Assembly: GCA_036501365.1 (NCBI GenBank)
Contig: DASYAL010000102.1
Location: forward strand, 124,001-188,000
From: CAIKMD01 sp036501365
GTDB taxonomy: Bacteria > Pseudomonadota > Alphaproteobacteria > ATCC43930 > CGMCC-115725
Length of the DNA: 64,000 bases
Reading direction: 5' to 3'
Made by a program: the position numbers and the translations under genes. How positions within the stretch are numbered: the stretch's first letter is position 1; each line of letters begins with the position of its first letter. Below are positions 8,335 to 16,549 of this stretch, piece after piece. Below the pieces are notes generated by a model. It made no database searches, had not been told where the DNA came from, and saw only the letters and a list, made by a program, of their open reading frames with translations.

Positions 8335-9300
8335 ATGCGCGTGACAGCGTCACCGATCTGCTTTGCCATGGCCGTTGCCGCCCTGCTGGCGGCCGCGCCG
8401 CCGCCGGGCTCCGCCGAGACGCTGCGCGCCGGTACGCCCGCCGGCAACAACTTCACCTTCCTGCCGCTGCGCATTGGCGTCACCGAGGGCGTCTTTAAAA
8501 AGCACGGGCTCGATGTCGCGGTCAGCGATTTCGGCGGCGGCGCCAAGCTGCAGCAGGCCTTCGTCGCCGGCGCCGTCGATATCGCGGTCTCGGCGGGAAC
8601 CGACATGGCCTTCATCGCCAAAGGCGCGCCCGAGCTCGCGGTCGCGGCCATGGGCAGCCGGCCCATGCTCGGCCTCGTCGTGCCGTATGATTCGCCGGTG
8701 AAGACCGTCGACCAGCTCAAGGGCAAGAAGGTCGGCGTCACCACCGTCGGCTCGCTCACCGCCTGGCTGATGCAGCGTCTGATGCAGCAGAAGGGCTGGA
8801 AGAGCGGCGACGTGACGCTGGTGCCGATCGGCAGCGAGCTCTCGAACGAGATCGCCCTCGTCACCACCAATCAGATCGACGCCGTGGTCGCGCCGCCTGC
8901 GGTCGGGCTGCAGCTCGAAAGCCAGAAGCACGGCCGGCTGCTGCTCCAGACCATCGATCCCGGCGCCGATTTCCTCGGCGAAGCGATCTTCGCCTCGGGC
9001 GCGCTGCTGCACGATCATCCCGACGCGGTGCGGCGCTTCCTCGAGGCCTGGTTCGAGAACATGGACTGGATGCAGACGCACAAGGCCGAGGTCGTCGAGC
9101 TCGCGCGCGGCTATACGCGTTTCTCGCCCGAGATCGAAAGTCAGGAATACGATCTGGTGATGCCGATCTTCTCGCGCGATGGCCGCTTCCACGCCGCGGC
9201 GCTGAAGACGCTGCAGCAATCCTTCGTCGATATGGGCACGCTCGACCACGCGCCCAACATGTCGAAGCTCTACACCGAGGCCTATCTCCCCGCGCGCTAG
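8335..9300 (+). CDS. ABC transporter substrate-binding protein, NMT1/TauA type (left array, copy 5)
   Basis: A 321-residue SBP placed after the permeases. The frame is open far upstream inside the permease, but AGGGAGGAGG (8321-8330) immediately before the ATG at 8335 and the resulting signal peptide (MRVTASPICFAMAVAALLAA, cleavage near GSAE-T) fix the start. It is more diverged than copies 1-4: GWKSGDV replaces GWGPDGI, LEAWFENMDWM replaces LAGWFETIAF, and the variable loop is LVPIGSELSNEIALVTTNQID. It keeps the subfamily tail as PNMSKLYTEAYLPAR. A 44-bp gap from the permease stop suggests the same transcript. Confidence 0.9.
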   Translation: MRVTASPICFAMAVAALLAAAPPPGSAETLRAGTPAGNNFTFLPLRIGVTEGVFKKHGLDVAVSDFGGGAKLQQAFVAGAVDIAVSAGTDMAFIAKGAPELAVAAMGSRPMLGLVVPYDSPVKTVDQLKGKKVGVTTVGSLTAWLMQRLMQQKGWKSGDVTLVPIGSELSNEIALVTTNQIDAVVAPPAVGLQLESQKHGRLLLQTIDPGADFLGEAIFASGALLHDHPDAVRRFLEAWFENMDWMQTHKAEVVELARGYTRFSPEIESQEYDLVMPIFSRDGRFHAAALKTLQQSFVDMGTLDHAPNMSKLYTEAYLPAR

Positions 9301-9317
9301 CCGTTGGAATCGATCGC

Positions 9318-10649
9318 ATGACGATTCTCGAGCGTTTCGCCGAAGCCATTCTCGCGCCGCCTGAGGACGCGCGCCCGAAACTCGGCCTTCATCTGCTCGA
9401 CACGATCGGCGCCTGGCACGCCGGCACGCGTACCGAGGACGCGCAGCTCGTCGCCGGGCTCGCCGCGGCCGAGCCCGGCCTTGCGGCGAGCGGCGACGGC
9501 CCGCTCGATCGCGTCGCGCGGCGTGTCGCGATCGTCCGTGCCACCGAGATCGACGACATCCATATGCAATCCTGCACCACCATCGGCTCGGTGGTGGTGC
9601 CGGTGGCGGCGACGCTCGCCGCGGCGCTCGGCAGGCCCGATGCGGGACGCTTCGCCCAGGCGCTCGCCGCGGGCTATGAGGCGATGGCGCGCCTCAGCCT
9701 CGCGATCTCGGGCGCGACCATCCTCTATCGCGGGATCTGGCCGACCTTCTTTTCGGCGCCCGTCGGCGCGGCTGGGACCGCGGCGCCGCTCCTCGGCCTC
9801 AACGCGGCGCAGACCGCGGATGCGCTCGCGATGGCTTTGGCGCTGACCAGCGGCGCGGCCGGCGGCCATGGCGAGGCGTCGCCGCGTTTCGTCCTGCTCG
9901 GCCAGGCGGCGCGCGCCGGCGTCTGGGCGGCCCTGGCTGCCGCCAAAGGCTATCGCGGCGATCGCGCGCTGCTCGATGGCGACTGGCTGCAGCGCAGCCA
10001 CGGCATCGCGCTCGATCCGGCGCCGCTCGTCGCGCCGCAAGCGGGCGAAGGCGCGATCGCAACCGTTAGCTACAAGCCGTTCTGCGCGGCGAAGCAGAAC
10101 ACCGCGGCGATCGACGGCTTCCGCCAGCTCTTGGCGCGCACGTCCCCCGAAGCGATGGCGTCGGTGCGTGTGACCGTGCCGCCGGCCTATGCCGGCATGA
10201 TCGGCCAGCGCCATACCAAGGGCCGGGTCGAGCGCATCATCTGCACCGCTTATCAATTCGCGCTGGCCGCTTACCGGCCCGATCTCCTCGACGACGTCGT
10301 GCGGCCCGATCTCACTCGGGACGCCAAGATCGCCGCGTTCATGCCGAAGGTCGAGATCGCGCCCGATCCGGCGCTTTCGTCCCATTTCCCTGCGACCTAT
10401 CCGGCGCGGGTCGAAGCCAAGCTCAACAATGGCGAGACGATGGCGACGCTCGTGACCGATGCGTTGGGCGATCCGGCGCGCGCTTTGAGCGAGAGCGAGC
10501 TCCGAGCGAAATTCCATCGTCTCGCCGATCCGGTGATCGACGGGTCCGCCGCCGAAAGTCTCGCCGTCGCGGCACTGCGGGCGGTGAGCGACGACGCGGC
10601 GCTCGACGCGTTGCTGGCGGCGCTCGAGGCGACGAACGCGCTCGGCTAG
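9318..10649 (+). CDS. MmgE/PrpD family protein (first)
   Basis: A 443-residue member of the MmgE/PrpD fold family, whose known members include 2-methylcitrate dehydratase and itaconate/cis-aconitate decarboxylase. It has the all-helical N-terminal domain with LLDTIGAWHAGT and ATEIDDIHMQSCTTIGSVVVP (the FDDTH-like active-site region) and the smaller lid domain with YKPFCAAKQNTAAIDGF. It begins 17 bp after SBP copy 5 and is the last gene of the first operon. It is only distantly similar to the second MmgE/PrpD gene at 14521. No prpB or prpC homolog is nearby, so a methylcitrate role is unlikely; the substrate is probably a carboxylate intermediate of the local pathway. Confidence 0.85.
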   Translation: MTILERFAEAILAPPEDARPKLGLHLLDTIGAWHAGTRTEDAQLVAGLAAAEPGLAASGDGPLDRVARRVAIVRATEIDDIHMQSCTTIGSVVVPVAATLAAALGRPDAGRFAQALAAGYEAMARLSLAISGATILYRGIWPTFFSAPVGAAGTAAPLLGLNAAQTADALAMALALTSGAAGGHGEASPRFVLLGQAARAGVWAALAAAKGYRGDRALLDGDWLQRSHGIALDPAPLVAPQAGEGAIATVSYKPFCAAKQNTAAIDGFRQLLARTSPEAMASVRVTVPPAYAGMIGQRHTKGRVERIICTAYQFALAAYRPDLLDDVVRPDLTRDAKIAAFMPKVEIAPDPALSSHFPATYPARVEAKLNNGETMATLVTDALGDPARALSESELRAKFHRLADPVIDGSAAESLAVAALRAVSDDAALDALLAALEATNALG

Positions 10650-10662
10650 GCCGGGCCCGAGA

Positions 10663-11673
10663 TCAGATCGTCACCACGACCTTGCCGAAATGCCGGCCGG
10701 TCGCGAAATCCTTATAGGCGGCGATGGCCTCGTCGAGCGGATAGGTCTTGTCGACGGCGGGCTTCAGCTTCGCGACCGTGATCGCGCGGTTCATCGCCTC
10801 GAACATGGCGCGGCTGCCGACATTGATGCCGGTGACGCGCAGGCCCTTCTGCAGGACGAACCGCCGGTCGAGGTCGCCGGCGACGCCCGAGCGGGCGCCG
10901 ATCACCGCGACATGCCCGCCATGGCGCAGCGCCTCAAGCGCCGATTTCGACGATTCGCCCCCGACCACGTCGAGCGTCGCATCGGCGCCGCGGCCGCCGG
11001 TCAGCGCGCGCACCGTCTCGCACCATTTCGCGTCCTTGGCGTAATTGACGGTGCCGGTTGCGCCGAGATTTACCGCACGACCGAGCTTTTCGTCGCTCGA
11101 CGAGGTGATGATCGCATTGGCGCCTGCCGCGTGCGCGAATTGCAGGCCGAAGACCGAGACGCCGCCGGTGCCCAAGAGCAGCGCGGTGTCGCCGGCGCGC
11201 AGGCCGCCGGCCTCGATCAGCCCATGCCAGGCGGTGAGGCCGGCGCAGGGCAGAGTCGCGGCTTCGGCGAAGGACAGATGCTCGGGGAATTTGACGACGC
11301 CATCGCCCTCCAGAAGCGCGTATTCGCCGAGCACACCCTCGGCGGTGCCGCCGAGCGCGGCGTCTTGGATTTCGGGAAAGACCGGTCCGGTGAGCCAGCG
11401 CTGGAAGAAAATGCCGCAGACGCGGTCGCCGGCTTTGACGCGCGTCACCTCGGCGCCGCATTCGACCACTTCGCCAGCGCCGTCAGACAACGGAATGCGC
11501 GGCAGCGGAATCCCCCGCACATAGCCGCCTTTGAGGATCATCATGTCGCGCCAATTGAACGAGGCGGCGCGCATCCGCACCAGCACCTGGCGCGGGCCCG
11601 GCTTGGGCGTCGGCCGCTCGGCAATCCGCAATCCCTCGAAACCGGTGGTGGCGACGATCTCGAGGCATTTCAT
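10663..11673 (-). CDS. MDR-family zinc-independent NAD(P)-dependent oxidoreductase
   Basis: A 336-residue medium-chain dehydrogenase/reductase. The catalytic GroES-like domain contains AASFNWRDMMILKGGY, where a conserved zinc-ligand cysteine would be in true alcohol dehydrogenases, and the four-cysteine structural zinc lobe is absent, so it resembles quinone-oxidoreductase or enoyl-reductase types. The Rossmann domain has LLLGTGGVSVFGLQFA and the family segment NVGSRAMFEAMNRAI near the C-terminus. The ATG (11673) is preceded by GGGAG. It lies 31 bp downstream of the flavin hydroxylase on the same strand, forming an operon with it and the gentisate dioxygenase. Its likely role is reducing an unsaturated or quinoid intermediate (inference). 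Confidence 0.88.
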   Translation of the reverse strand: MKCLEIVATTGFEGLRIAERPTPKPGPRQVLVRMRAASFNWRDMMILKGGYVRGIPLPRIPLSDGAGEVVECGAEVTRVKAGDRVCGIFFQRWLTGPVFPEIQDAALGGTAEGVLGEYALLEGDGVVKFPEHLSFAEAATLPCAGLTAWHGLIEAGGLRAGDTALLLGTGGVSVFGLQFAHAAGANAIITSSSDEKLGRAVNLGATGTVNYAKDAKWCETVRALTGGRGADATLDVVGGESSKSALEALRHGGHVAVIGARSGVAGDLDRRFVLQKGLRVTGINVGSRAMFEAMNRAITVAKLKPAVDKTYPLDEAIAAYKDFATGRHFGKVVVTI

Positions 11674-11704
11674 CGCTGCTCTCCCGTTCTTGCTTTTCGC
11701 TGGT

Positions 11705-13354
11705 CTAGTCGCTGGCGCCGCGGAGGCGATCGGCGAGGCTCAACGGGTCTTGATGGACGGTATCGGCGCGCCAGGCGACATGCCCGTCCGGTCGCACGAG
11801 CACGAGCTTCTTCTCGTAGAGTTGCACGATCGCGGGGTCCTCGATCGCCACGGTCGCGATCGGCACCTGGCGCTCGCGGAAGGCGCGGGCGATCGCGCCG
11901 CCATCGGGCGCATCCGCGCCGAGGCGAAGCAGCACGAAGCTGCCGCCGAAGAGATCGATCGTCGATTGCCCCTGATTATTTTGGGGGGCCTCGATCCAGG
12001 CGTGAGGCGCACGCGCGCCGGGCCGCGCGGTCGGCAGATAACGTGTCGGGTGGTCGGGCGTCGCCGCGCTGTCATCGGGACAAATGATCGGCGAGCCCTC
12101 GTAGCGATAGCCGAGGGCGATGCCGTCGGTCAGCACCATCGCGGGCTGCGAGCCGAGGATCTGCTCTTTCATCTTGGCGCGCGCCGCGGCGCCTGCCGGC
12201 GTGTCCTTGCGGATGTCGGGATGGGTCGGTCGGTCGCGATTGTCGGCATGGCCGAGCCAGGCCTGGTTGATGTTGCGCAGACCGATCGGCCGCCGCTCGG
12301 TCTCGTAGCTGTCGAGCAAATGCGCGCCGCCCCAGCCGCTGAGCGTCGCCGCCAGCTTCCAGCCGATATTGTCCATGTCGCCCATGCCGGTATTGAGGCC
12401 GAAGCCGCCGGACGGGTGGTTCTGATGCGCGGCATCGCCGATCAGGAAGACGCGGCCGATGCGATAGCGGTCGGCAACGACGTCGGCGGCGCTCCAGCGC
12501 AGGACCGACAGGATCTCGTGCGGCATCGACGGGCCGGCGACATCGCGCCACAGCATCTCGAAATCGACCGCGTCGGGATTGTCGTAGAACTCCTTGCCGT
12601 CGACGCCGTAGCGATAAAGCTCTTTGCCGTCGATCATCACGAGATTGCGCCAATTGCCCTTCTCGTCGATGAAGAAGGTCAGCGCCGCCTTGCCCTTGTC
12701 GTGACGCTTCCATAGCTCGGGCAGGCGCATAAAGGCGCTGAGGTGGTATTCGGTATCGGCTTCGCGGCCTTCCGTCCCGCGCATCTCGACGTCGAGCGCC
12801 CGGCGAACGCGGCTGTGGCTGCCGCTGCAATCGGCGACATATTGCGCGACGATCGTGACCTCTTCGTCGCTCGCGAGATCGCGCGCGGTGACGATCACGT
12901 GCTCGCCGTCCTCGCGCAGCGCCTCGAAGCGGCAGCGATAGCGGATCGTCACCGTCGGGAAGCTCTTCGCGTGATCGAGCAGGATCGGATCGAACCAGAT
13001 CTGGTTGCAGCGCTGCGGCCGCTCCGGGCTGATCGGCGACGGCGCCAAGCCGCCATGGCTCGGTCGCTCGATGCGCGCGATCTCGAAGCCGTCGAAGCCA
13101 GTGAGATAGAGCGCGGTATGCGGGAAATCGGGCGGCGTTCCGTCGCGCTTCACGCGCTCGGCGACGCCGAAGCGGCGCAACAGCTCCATGGTCCGCGCGT
13201 TGATCGCGGTGGCGCGCGGGTGATAGACGACGCCGTCGCTTTGCTCGATGACGAGGCAGGGCGTGCCACGGCGGCCGAGATCGCCGGCGAGCGCGAGGCC
13301 GATCGGTCCGGCGCCGACGATCAGGACCGGGATGTGTTCGGCCTTGACCGCCAT
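11705..13354 (-). CDS. Class A FAD-dependent aromatic hydroxylase (PheA/TfdB/MhpA-like)
   Basis: About 549 residues. The N-terminal GxGxxG FAD site VLIVGAGPIGLALAGDL, the middle ADCSGSHSRVR segment (a variant of the usual DG motif) and RVFLIGDAAHQNHPSGGFGLN for the FAD ribityl chain identify a single-component flavoprotein monooxygenase. The length and C-terminal extension after residue 400 match the phenol/resorcinol hydroxylase group with a thioredoxin-like tail. A TTG at 13366 would extend it by four residues, but the ATG at 13354 is preferred. It starts 14 bp after the gentisate dioxygenase stop, so the pair may hydroxylate a ring to a gentisate-like diol and then cleave it (inference). 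Confidence 0.88.
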   Translation of the reverse strand: MAVKAEHIPVLIVGAGPIGLALAGDLGRRGTPCLVIEQSDGVVYHPRATAINARTMELLRRFGVAERVKRDGTPPDFPHTALYLTGFDGFEIARIERPSHGGLAPSPISPERPQRCNQIWFDPILLDHAKSFPTVTIRYRCRFEALREDGEHVIVTARDLASDEEVTIVAQYVADCSGSHSRVRRALDVEMRGTEGREADTEYHLSAFMRLPELWKRHDKGKAALTFFIDEKGNWRNLVMIDGKELYRYGVDGKEFYDNPDAVDFEMLWRDVAGPSMPHEILSVLRWSAADVVADRYRIGRVFLIGDAAHQNHPSGGFGLNTGMGDMDNIGWKLAATLSGWGGAHLLDSYETERRPIGLRNINQAWLGHADNRDRPTHPDIRKDTPAGAAARAKMKEQILGSQPAMVLTDGIALGYRYEGSPIICPDDSAATPDHPTRYLPTARPGARAPHAWIEAPQNNQGQSTIDLFGGSFVLLRLGADAPDGGAIARAFRERQVPIATVAIEDPAIVQLYEKKLVLVRPDGHVAWRADTVHQDPLSLADRLRGASD

Positions 13355-13367
13355 GGTACTCGACAAC

Positions 13368-14390
13368 TCAGACAGCGGCGCCGGAGGTTTCCTCGAGCAG
13401 GTCGAGCCGGCGCAAAATCTCGCGGTCGCTGACCGCGAAGATGCGGGCCGTGCCCTTGGCCCGATGGCGGATGGTGGCGCCGGTCGGCAGGGTGAACACG
13501 TCCTTGGGTTCCCATTGCAGCGTGTCGTCGCCGGCCTGGGTCGTGCCGGTGCCCTCGACCACGGCGCAGACCATGCTTTGGGTGCTCTTCACCGGCACGG
13601 TCTCGCCGTCGCCGAGCTCGAGCATGTAGCAATCCATCAGCGACATGCAGGGTCCGCCGGTCATCGGATTGACATAGCGCACGCGCTTGACGCCGTCCTG
13701 CGCCACCGGCGCGGCCTTGAGCGCGGCCACCGCCTGGCCGTAGGGATAGCGGAAGAGCGGCGAAAAGTTCGGGTTGGTGGCAATGCCGTCGGGCACGATG
13801 CTGGCGACGGCGAGCGCCGCATCCGGCGTCGTCGCCGGCAGCTCGTTGGGCGGCGGGCCGGGCTCGAAGCCGTCGGTGCCGAAATAGCGGTGCAACGGCA
13901 CGTCGAGAGAATCGAGCCAGATGATCGGGCGGCTGCCGCGATGCTCATGCGCGTGCCAGGTCCAGCCCGGGGTGATGACGAGATCGCCTTCCTCCATCAG
14001 GCATTCCTTGCCGTCGACGATGGTGTAGGCGCCGTCGCCTTCGAGCACGAAGCGCAGCGCGCTCGGCGAATGGCGATGCGGCCGCGCGACCTCGCCGGGC
14101 TTCAGGATCTGCAGCGCCGCCGTCAGGGTCGGCGTCGCGCCCATGGCGTTCGGCGTGCGCAGGTTGGGGTTGTTGAAGCTGAGGACACGGCGTTGGATGG
14201 CGGCCATATCCTGCAGGTTGAGCGCGTTCTCGACCAGCGGGCGCATCACCGACCATTTCCATATATAAGGGCGGTCGCGCTTCACCTCGGTCGAATGCGC
14301 CTCGAGCTGTTCCCAGAGCGGCGAGACATTCGCGTCCTTCCAGGCCTTGCGAACATGGTCTGGCGTGGTCGAGGGTCCCGTCGCGCTCAT
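13368..14390 (-). CDS. Gentisate 1,2-dioxygenase-like bicupin ring-cleavage enzyme
   Basis: A 340-residue bicupin. From the chosen start, iron ligands are His105 and His107 in RPHRHSPSALRFVLEG, and His146 or His148 in PGWTWHAHEHRG; their spacing matches the 104/106/145 ligands described for gentisate 1,2-dioxygenases. A second, metal-free cupin follows (TQSMVCAVVEGTGTT, PKDVFTLPTGATIRHRA). Known family members cleave gentisate to maleylpyruvate using Fe(II) and O2. Two adjacent ATG codons (14393 and 14390) are possible; the second is better spaced from GGGAG. It leads the three-gene minus-strand operon. A salicylate or 1-hydroxy-2-naphthoate dioxygenase of the same fold is the main alternative. 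Confidence 0.87.
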   Translation of the reverse strand: MSATGPSTTPDHVRKAWKDANVSPLWEQLEAHSTEVKRDRPYIWKWSVMRPLVENALNLQDMAAIQRRVLSFNNPNLRTPNAMGATPTLTAALQILKPGEVARPHRHSPSALRFVLEGDGAYTIVDGKECLMEEGDLVITPGWTWHAHEHRGSRPIIWLDSLDVPLHRYFGTDGFEPGPPPNELPATTPDAALAVASIVPDGIATNPNFSPLFRYPYGQAVAALKAAPVAQDGVKRVRYVNPMTGGPCMSLMDCYMLELGDGETVPVKSTQSMVCAVVEGTGTTQAGDDTLQWEPKDVFTLPTGATIRHRAKGTARIFAVSDREILRRLDLLEETSGAAV

Positions 14391-14520
14391 CATCCGTCTC
14401 CCGGTGGCGCTGCGTCTTCGGGTGCAGCGCGTTTCGCCCGGAGGATAGACGCCCGGACAGCCGGCGCGCAAATGGGATGTGCTAGGCTCGGCGGCGAGCG
14501 AGCACAGGGCCGGAGGGATC

Positions 14521-15906
14521 ATGCCCAGCGTCAGCGAGCAAGCCGCCACATGGAGCGCCGGCCTCGATTTCGCCGCCATTCCCACGGCAGTCGTTACCGG
14601 CGCGCGCTGGCGCGTCCTCGACACGCTTGGCGTCGCCTTCGCCGTCGCCGCGCAAGAGTACGGCCGCAAGATCCGCGCCGGCGCGCTGGCGATGGGCGGG
14701 CAGGGCCGTGCCCATATCCTCGGCTTCGCCGGCACCACCGCGCCGCAGCCGGCCGCGCTCGCGAATGGCGCGATGGCCTCGGCGCAGTCCTTCGACGACA
14801 CGCATAACGCGACCATCGTCCACGTCACCGCGAGCCTGCTCTCGGCGTGCCTGGCGCTCGGCGAGGAAATCGACGCCAGCGGCGCGGAGTTCATGACCGC
14901 GCTGATCGCCGGCAGTGAGCTCGCTTGCCGCATCGGCCTGGCGGCGCCGCTGCAATTCCACAAGCGCGGCTGGCATCCGACCGGGATTTTCGGCGCGGTC
15001 GGCGCGACCTATGCCGCCTGCCGGTTGCTGCGCCTCGATGCCAAGCAGACCGCGCATGCGGTCGGCATCACCGGCAGCTTCGCCGCCGGCATCGGCATCG
15101 GTATGCGCGAGGGCGCGGAATCGCCCAATCTCCATGCCGGCTGGGCGGCGCAATCCGGAATTGCCGCGGCGCTGCTCGCCAAGCACGGCCATACCGGGCC
15201 GATGGAAGTATTCGAAGGCACCGGCGGTCTGCTGCCGACCCATGTACAGGAAAAGGACTATCGCTTCGATTTCGCCGGCGCGCTCCACGGACTCGGCGCG
15301 CGCTGGGAATGCCAGACCATCTCGCTGAAGCCCTACCCTTGCGCGCATGTGCTGCATTCCTTTATCGACGCCATCCTCGCGCTGCGCGCCCAAGGCTTGC
15401 AAGCGAGCGACGTCCAGCGCATCCGCTGTCCGATCGCCGATTACATGATCGGCGTGGTGTGCGAGCCGCGCGCGCAGAAGGTTGCGCCGCAGAACGATTG
15501 GCAGGGCAGGGCGTCGTTACCCTATTCGCTCGCCGAGGCGCTGGTCACCGGCAAGCTCGACGGCATTTCTTATCGCGGTGACGCGGCGACGCGCAGCGAA
15601 GTGCGCGCGCTCGCGCAAAAGATCGAGCACGAGATCGACGCGACGGCCAAACCCGGCCAGTTCAAGGGCTGGGTGATCGCCGAGACCACTGACGGCCGGA
15701 CGCTGGAGCGCGTCGAGCCTTACAACCGCGGCAGCGCCGAGCGGCCGTTGCGCGATTTCGAGATCCTCAAGAAATTCCGCGACAATGCCGGCGCGCGCTT
15801 CGATGAAGCGCGCATCGCCGCGATCGAGCGGGCGGTGCAAGCCCTCACCGGCGACGCTCAAGCCACCGGCGCGGTGCGACGGCTCGGCTCGGCTTGCGCG
15901 ATGTGA
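14521..15906 (+). CDS. MmgE/PrpD family protein (second)
   Basis: A 461-residue protein. The start ATG at 14521 follows CGGAGGG (14511-14517). It is more canonical than the first copy: RWRVLDTLGVAFAVAAQEYG, the active-site FDDTHNATIVHVTASL, MTALIAGSELACRIGLA, KRGWHPTGIFGAVGATYAA, and the lid-domain ISLKPYPCAHVLHSFIDA. It is transcribed divergently from the gentisate dioxygenase operon and closed by a strong hairpin at 15919. It could be a dehydratase or decarboxylase acting on a ring-cleavage product; the exact substrate is unknown. Confidence 0.87.
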   Translation: MPSVSEQAATWSAGLDFAAIPTAVVTGARWRVLDTLGVAFAVAAQEYGRKIRAGALAMGGQGRAHILGFAGTTAPQPAALANGAMASAQSFDDTHNATIVHVTASLLSACLALGEEIDASGAEFMTALIAGSELACRIGLAAPLQFHKRGWHPTGIFGAVGATYAACRLLRLDAKQTAHAVGITGSFAAGIGIGMREGAESPNLHAGWAAQSGIAAALLAKHGHTGPMEVFEGTGGLLPTHVQEKDYRFDFAGALHGLGARWECQTISLKPYPCAHVLHSFIDAILALRAQGLQASDVQRIRCPIADYMIGVVCEPRAQKVAPQNDWQGRASLPYSLAEALVTGKLDGISYRGDAATRSEVRALAQKIEHEIDATAKPGQFKGWVIAETTDGRTLERVEPYNRGSAERPLRDFEILKKFRDNAGARFDEARIAAIERAVQALTGDAQATGAVRRLGSACAM

Positions 15907-15918
15907 GCGATCAGCAAA

Positions 15919-15950
15919 GACCCCCGCTCGCGCTGCGCGATGCGGGGGTC
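15919..15950 (+). terminator. Strong GC hairpin after the second MmgE/PrpD gene
   Basis: GACCCCCGC and GCGGGGGTC form a 9-bp perfect stem around a 14-nt, partly self-complementary loop, starting 13 nt after the stop codon. Only a short GGTTTG follows rather than a long T-run. An A-rich AGCAAA precedes it, so it may act from both strands. The downstream 15957-15972 palindrome (GCGAAGC...GCTTCGC type) may extend the structure. Confidence 0.55.
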
Positions 15951-16319
15951 GGTTTGCGAAGCGAGCTTCGCGCCCGGGATGATCTCGGGCTCAAACTTGG
16001 ATTTTTAGGTTCCGTCGCCGAAACCAAGCGATCCGGCAACACCCACTATGCCCGGCGGAGTCATGCCGTTGAGCAGCCTCCTTCGGCGGTTGTCGAAGCG
16101 ATTTAATCAGCAGCGGCGAAGAGAATCGGTGGAGTCATGTCCATGGACATCCTCCTGTTCTGATCGCCTCTAGCAAAAATCCGTCACGATCCGAAGTCAA
16201 GCACGATCGCGACGAACGGGACAGCAAGGATGCCCGATCTCTTAGATTTTTTACGCGGGCGCACGTCTTCGGAGTAATATCGATCAAGTCCCTTCGCGTC
16301 GTGGAATCGTGGAGGCGGC
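15951..16319. other. Gene-poor intergenic region
   Basis: About 370 bp between the MmgE/PrpD terminator and the 51-residue small gene. Apart from the candidate micro-ORF on the minus strand and short palindromes near 15957-15990 (GCGAAGCGAGCTTCGC and GCCCGGGATGATCTCGGGC), I see no coding signal. The base composition is slightly more AT-rich around 16160-16290 (for example TTAGATTTTTTACG), which would suit a promoter region for the plus-strand genes at 16320 and 16550. Confidence 0.5.
16103..16144 (-). CDS. Candidate 13-residue micro-ORF with strong ribosome binding site
   Basis: On the minus strand, AGGAGG (16156-16151) is followed after exactly 6 nt by ATG at 16144, encoding MDMTPPILFAAAD and then TAA. 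An ATG directly abutting the AGGAGG (16150) would add two residues. A TTGACT hexamer lies upstream at 16200-16195, but no convincing -10 box is present. Further along the same strand at about 16070-16042 there is a second GGAGG-N-CATGACTCC(G)CCG block resembling the first, so the unit may be duplicated. It sits in an otherwise gene-free gap. It could be a leader peptide or chance; I do not recognise it. Confidence 0.3.
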   Translation of the reverse strand: MDMTPPILFAAAD

Positions 16320-16475
16320 ATGTTCGAGGAAGATTTCTGGCTGGAATGCGCTGTCGCGCTGCGACAGCAAGCTGCGGCTGCGCCCGAGCCCGGGCAGCGG
16401 AACGAGCTCCTTGAGCTCGCGCAGGTATGCGATGCGGTTGCGTGCAAGATCGAGGAACGCGGGCCTAGCGGCTGA
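16320..16475 (+). CDS. Small conserved-looking acidic protein (51 aa)
   Basis: A short gene, ATG at 16320 with GGAGG (16311-16315) 4 nt upstream and TGA at 16473-16475. The 51-residue product is amphipathic and helical, starting MFEEDFWLECAVALRQQAA and continuing with RNELLELAQVCDAVACKIEER. This layout (aromatic-acidic N-terminus, then an RxxLLxLAxxYDxxAxxxE-like helix) resembles small alphaproteobacterial proteins of unknown function that occur in many copies per genome; that resemblance is from memory, not a search. It is followed 74 bp later by the DUF2189 gene. Confidence 0.6.
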   Translation: MFEEDFWLECAVALRQQAAAAPEPGQRNELLELAQVCDAVACKIEERGPSG

Positions 16476-16549
16476 CGGGTTGCGACGGCGTTGCGTGCCT
16501 CGTGCCGCAACGTCCCGATATCGGTTCGACATGAGTGGAGGACTCGGCC

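Noticed and set aside
10690..12715. Long plus-strand open frames through the MDR and flavin hydroxylase genes
   Set aside because: Both are antisense to genes with clear Rossmann and FAD motifs; their own translations are low-complexity.
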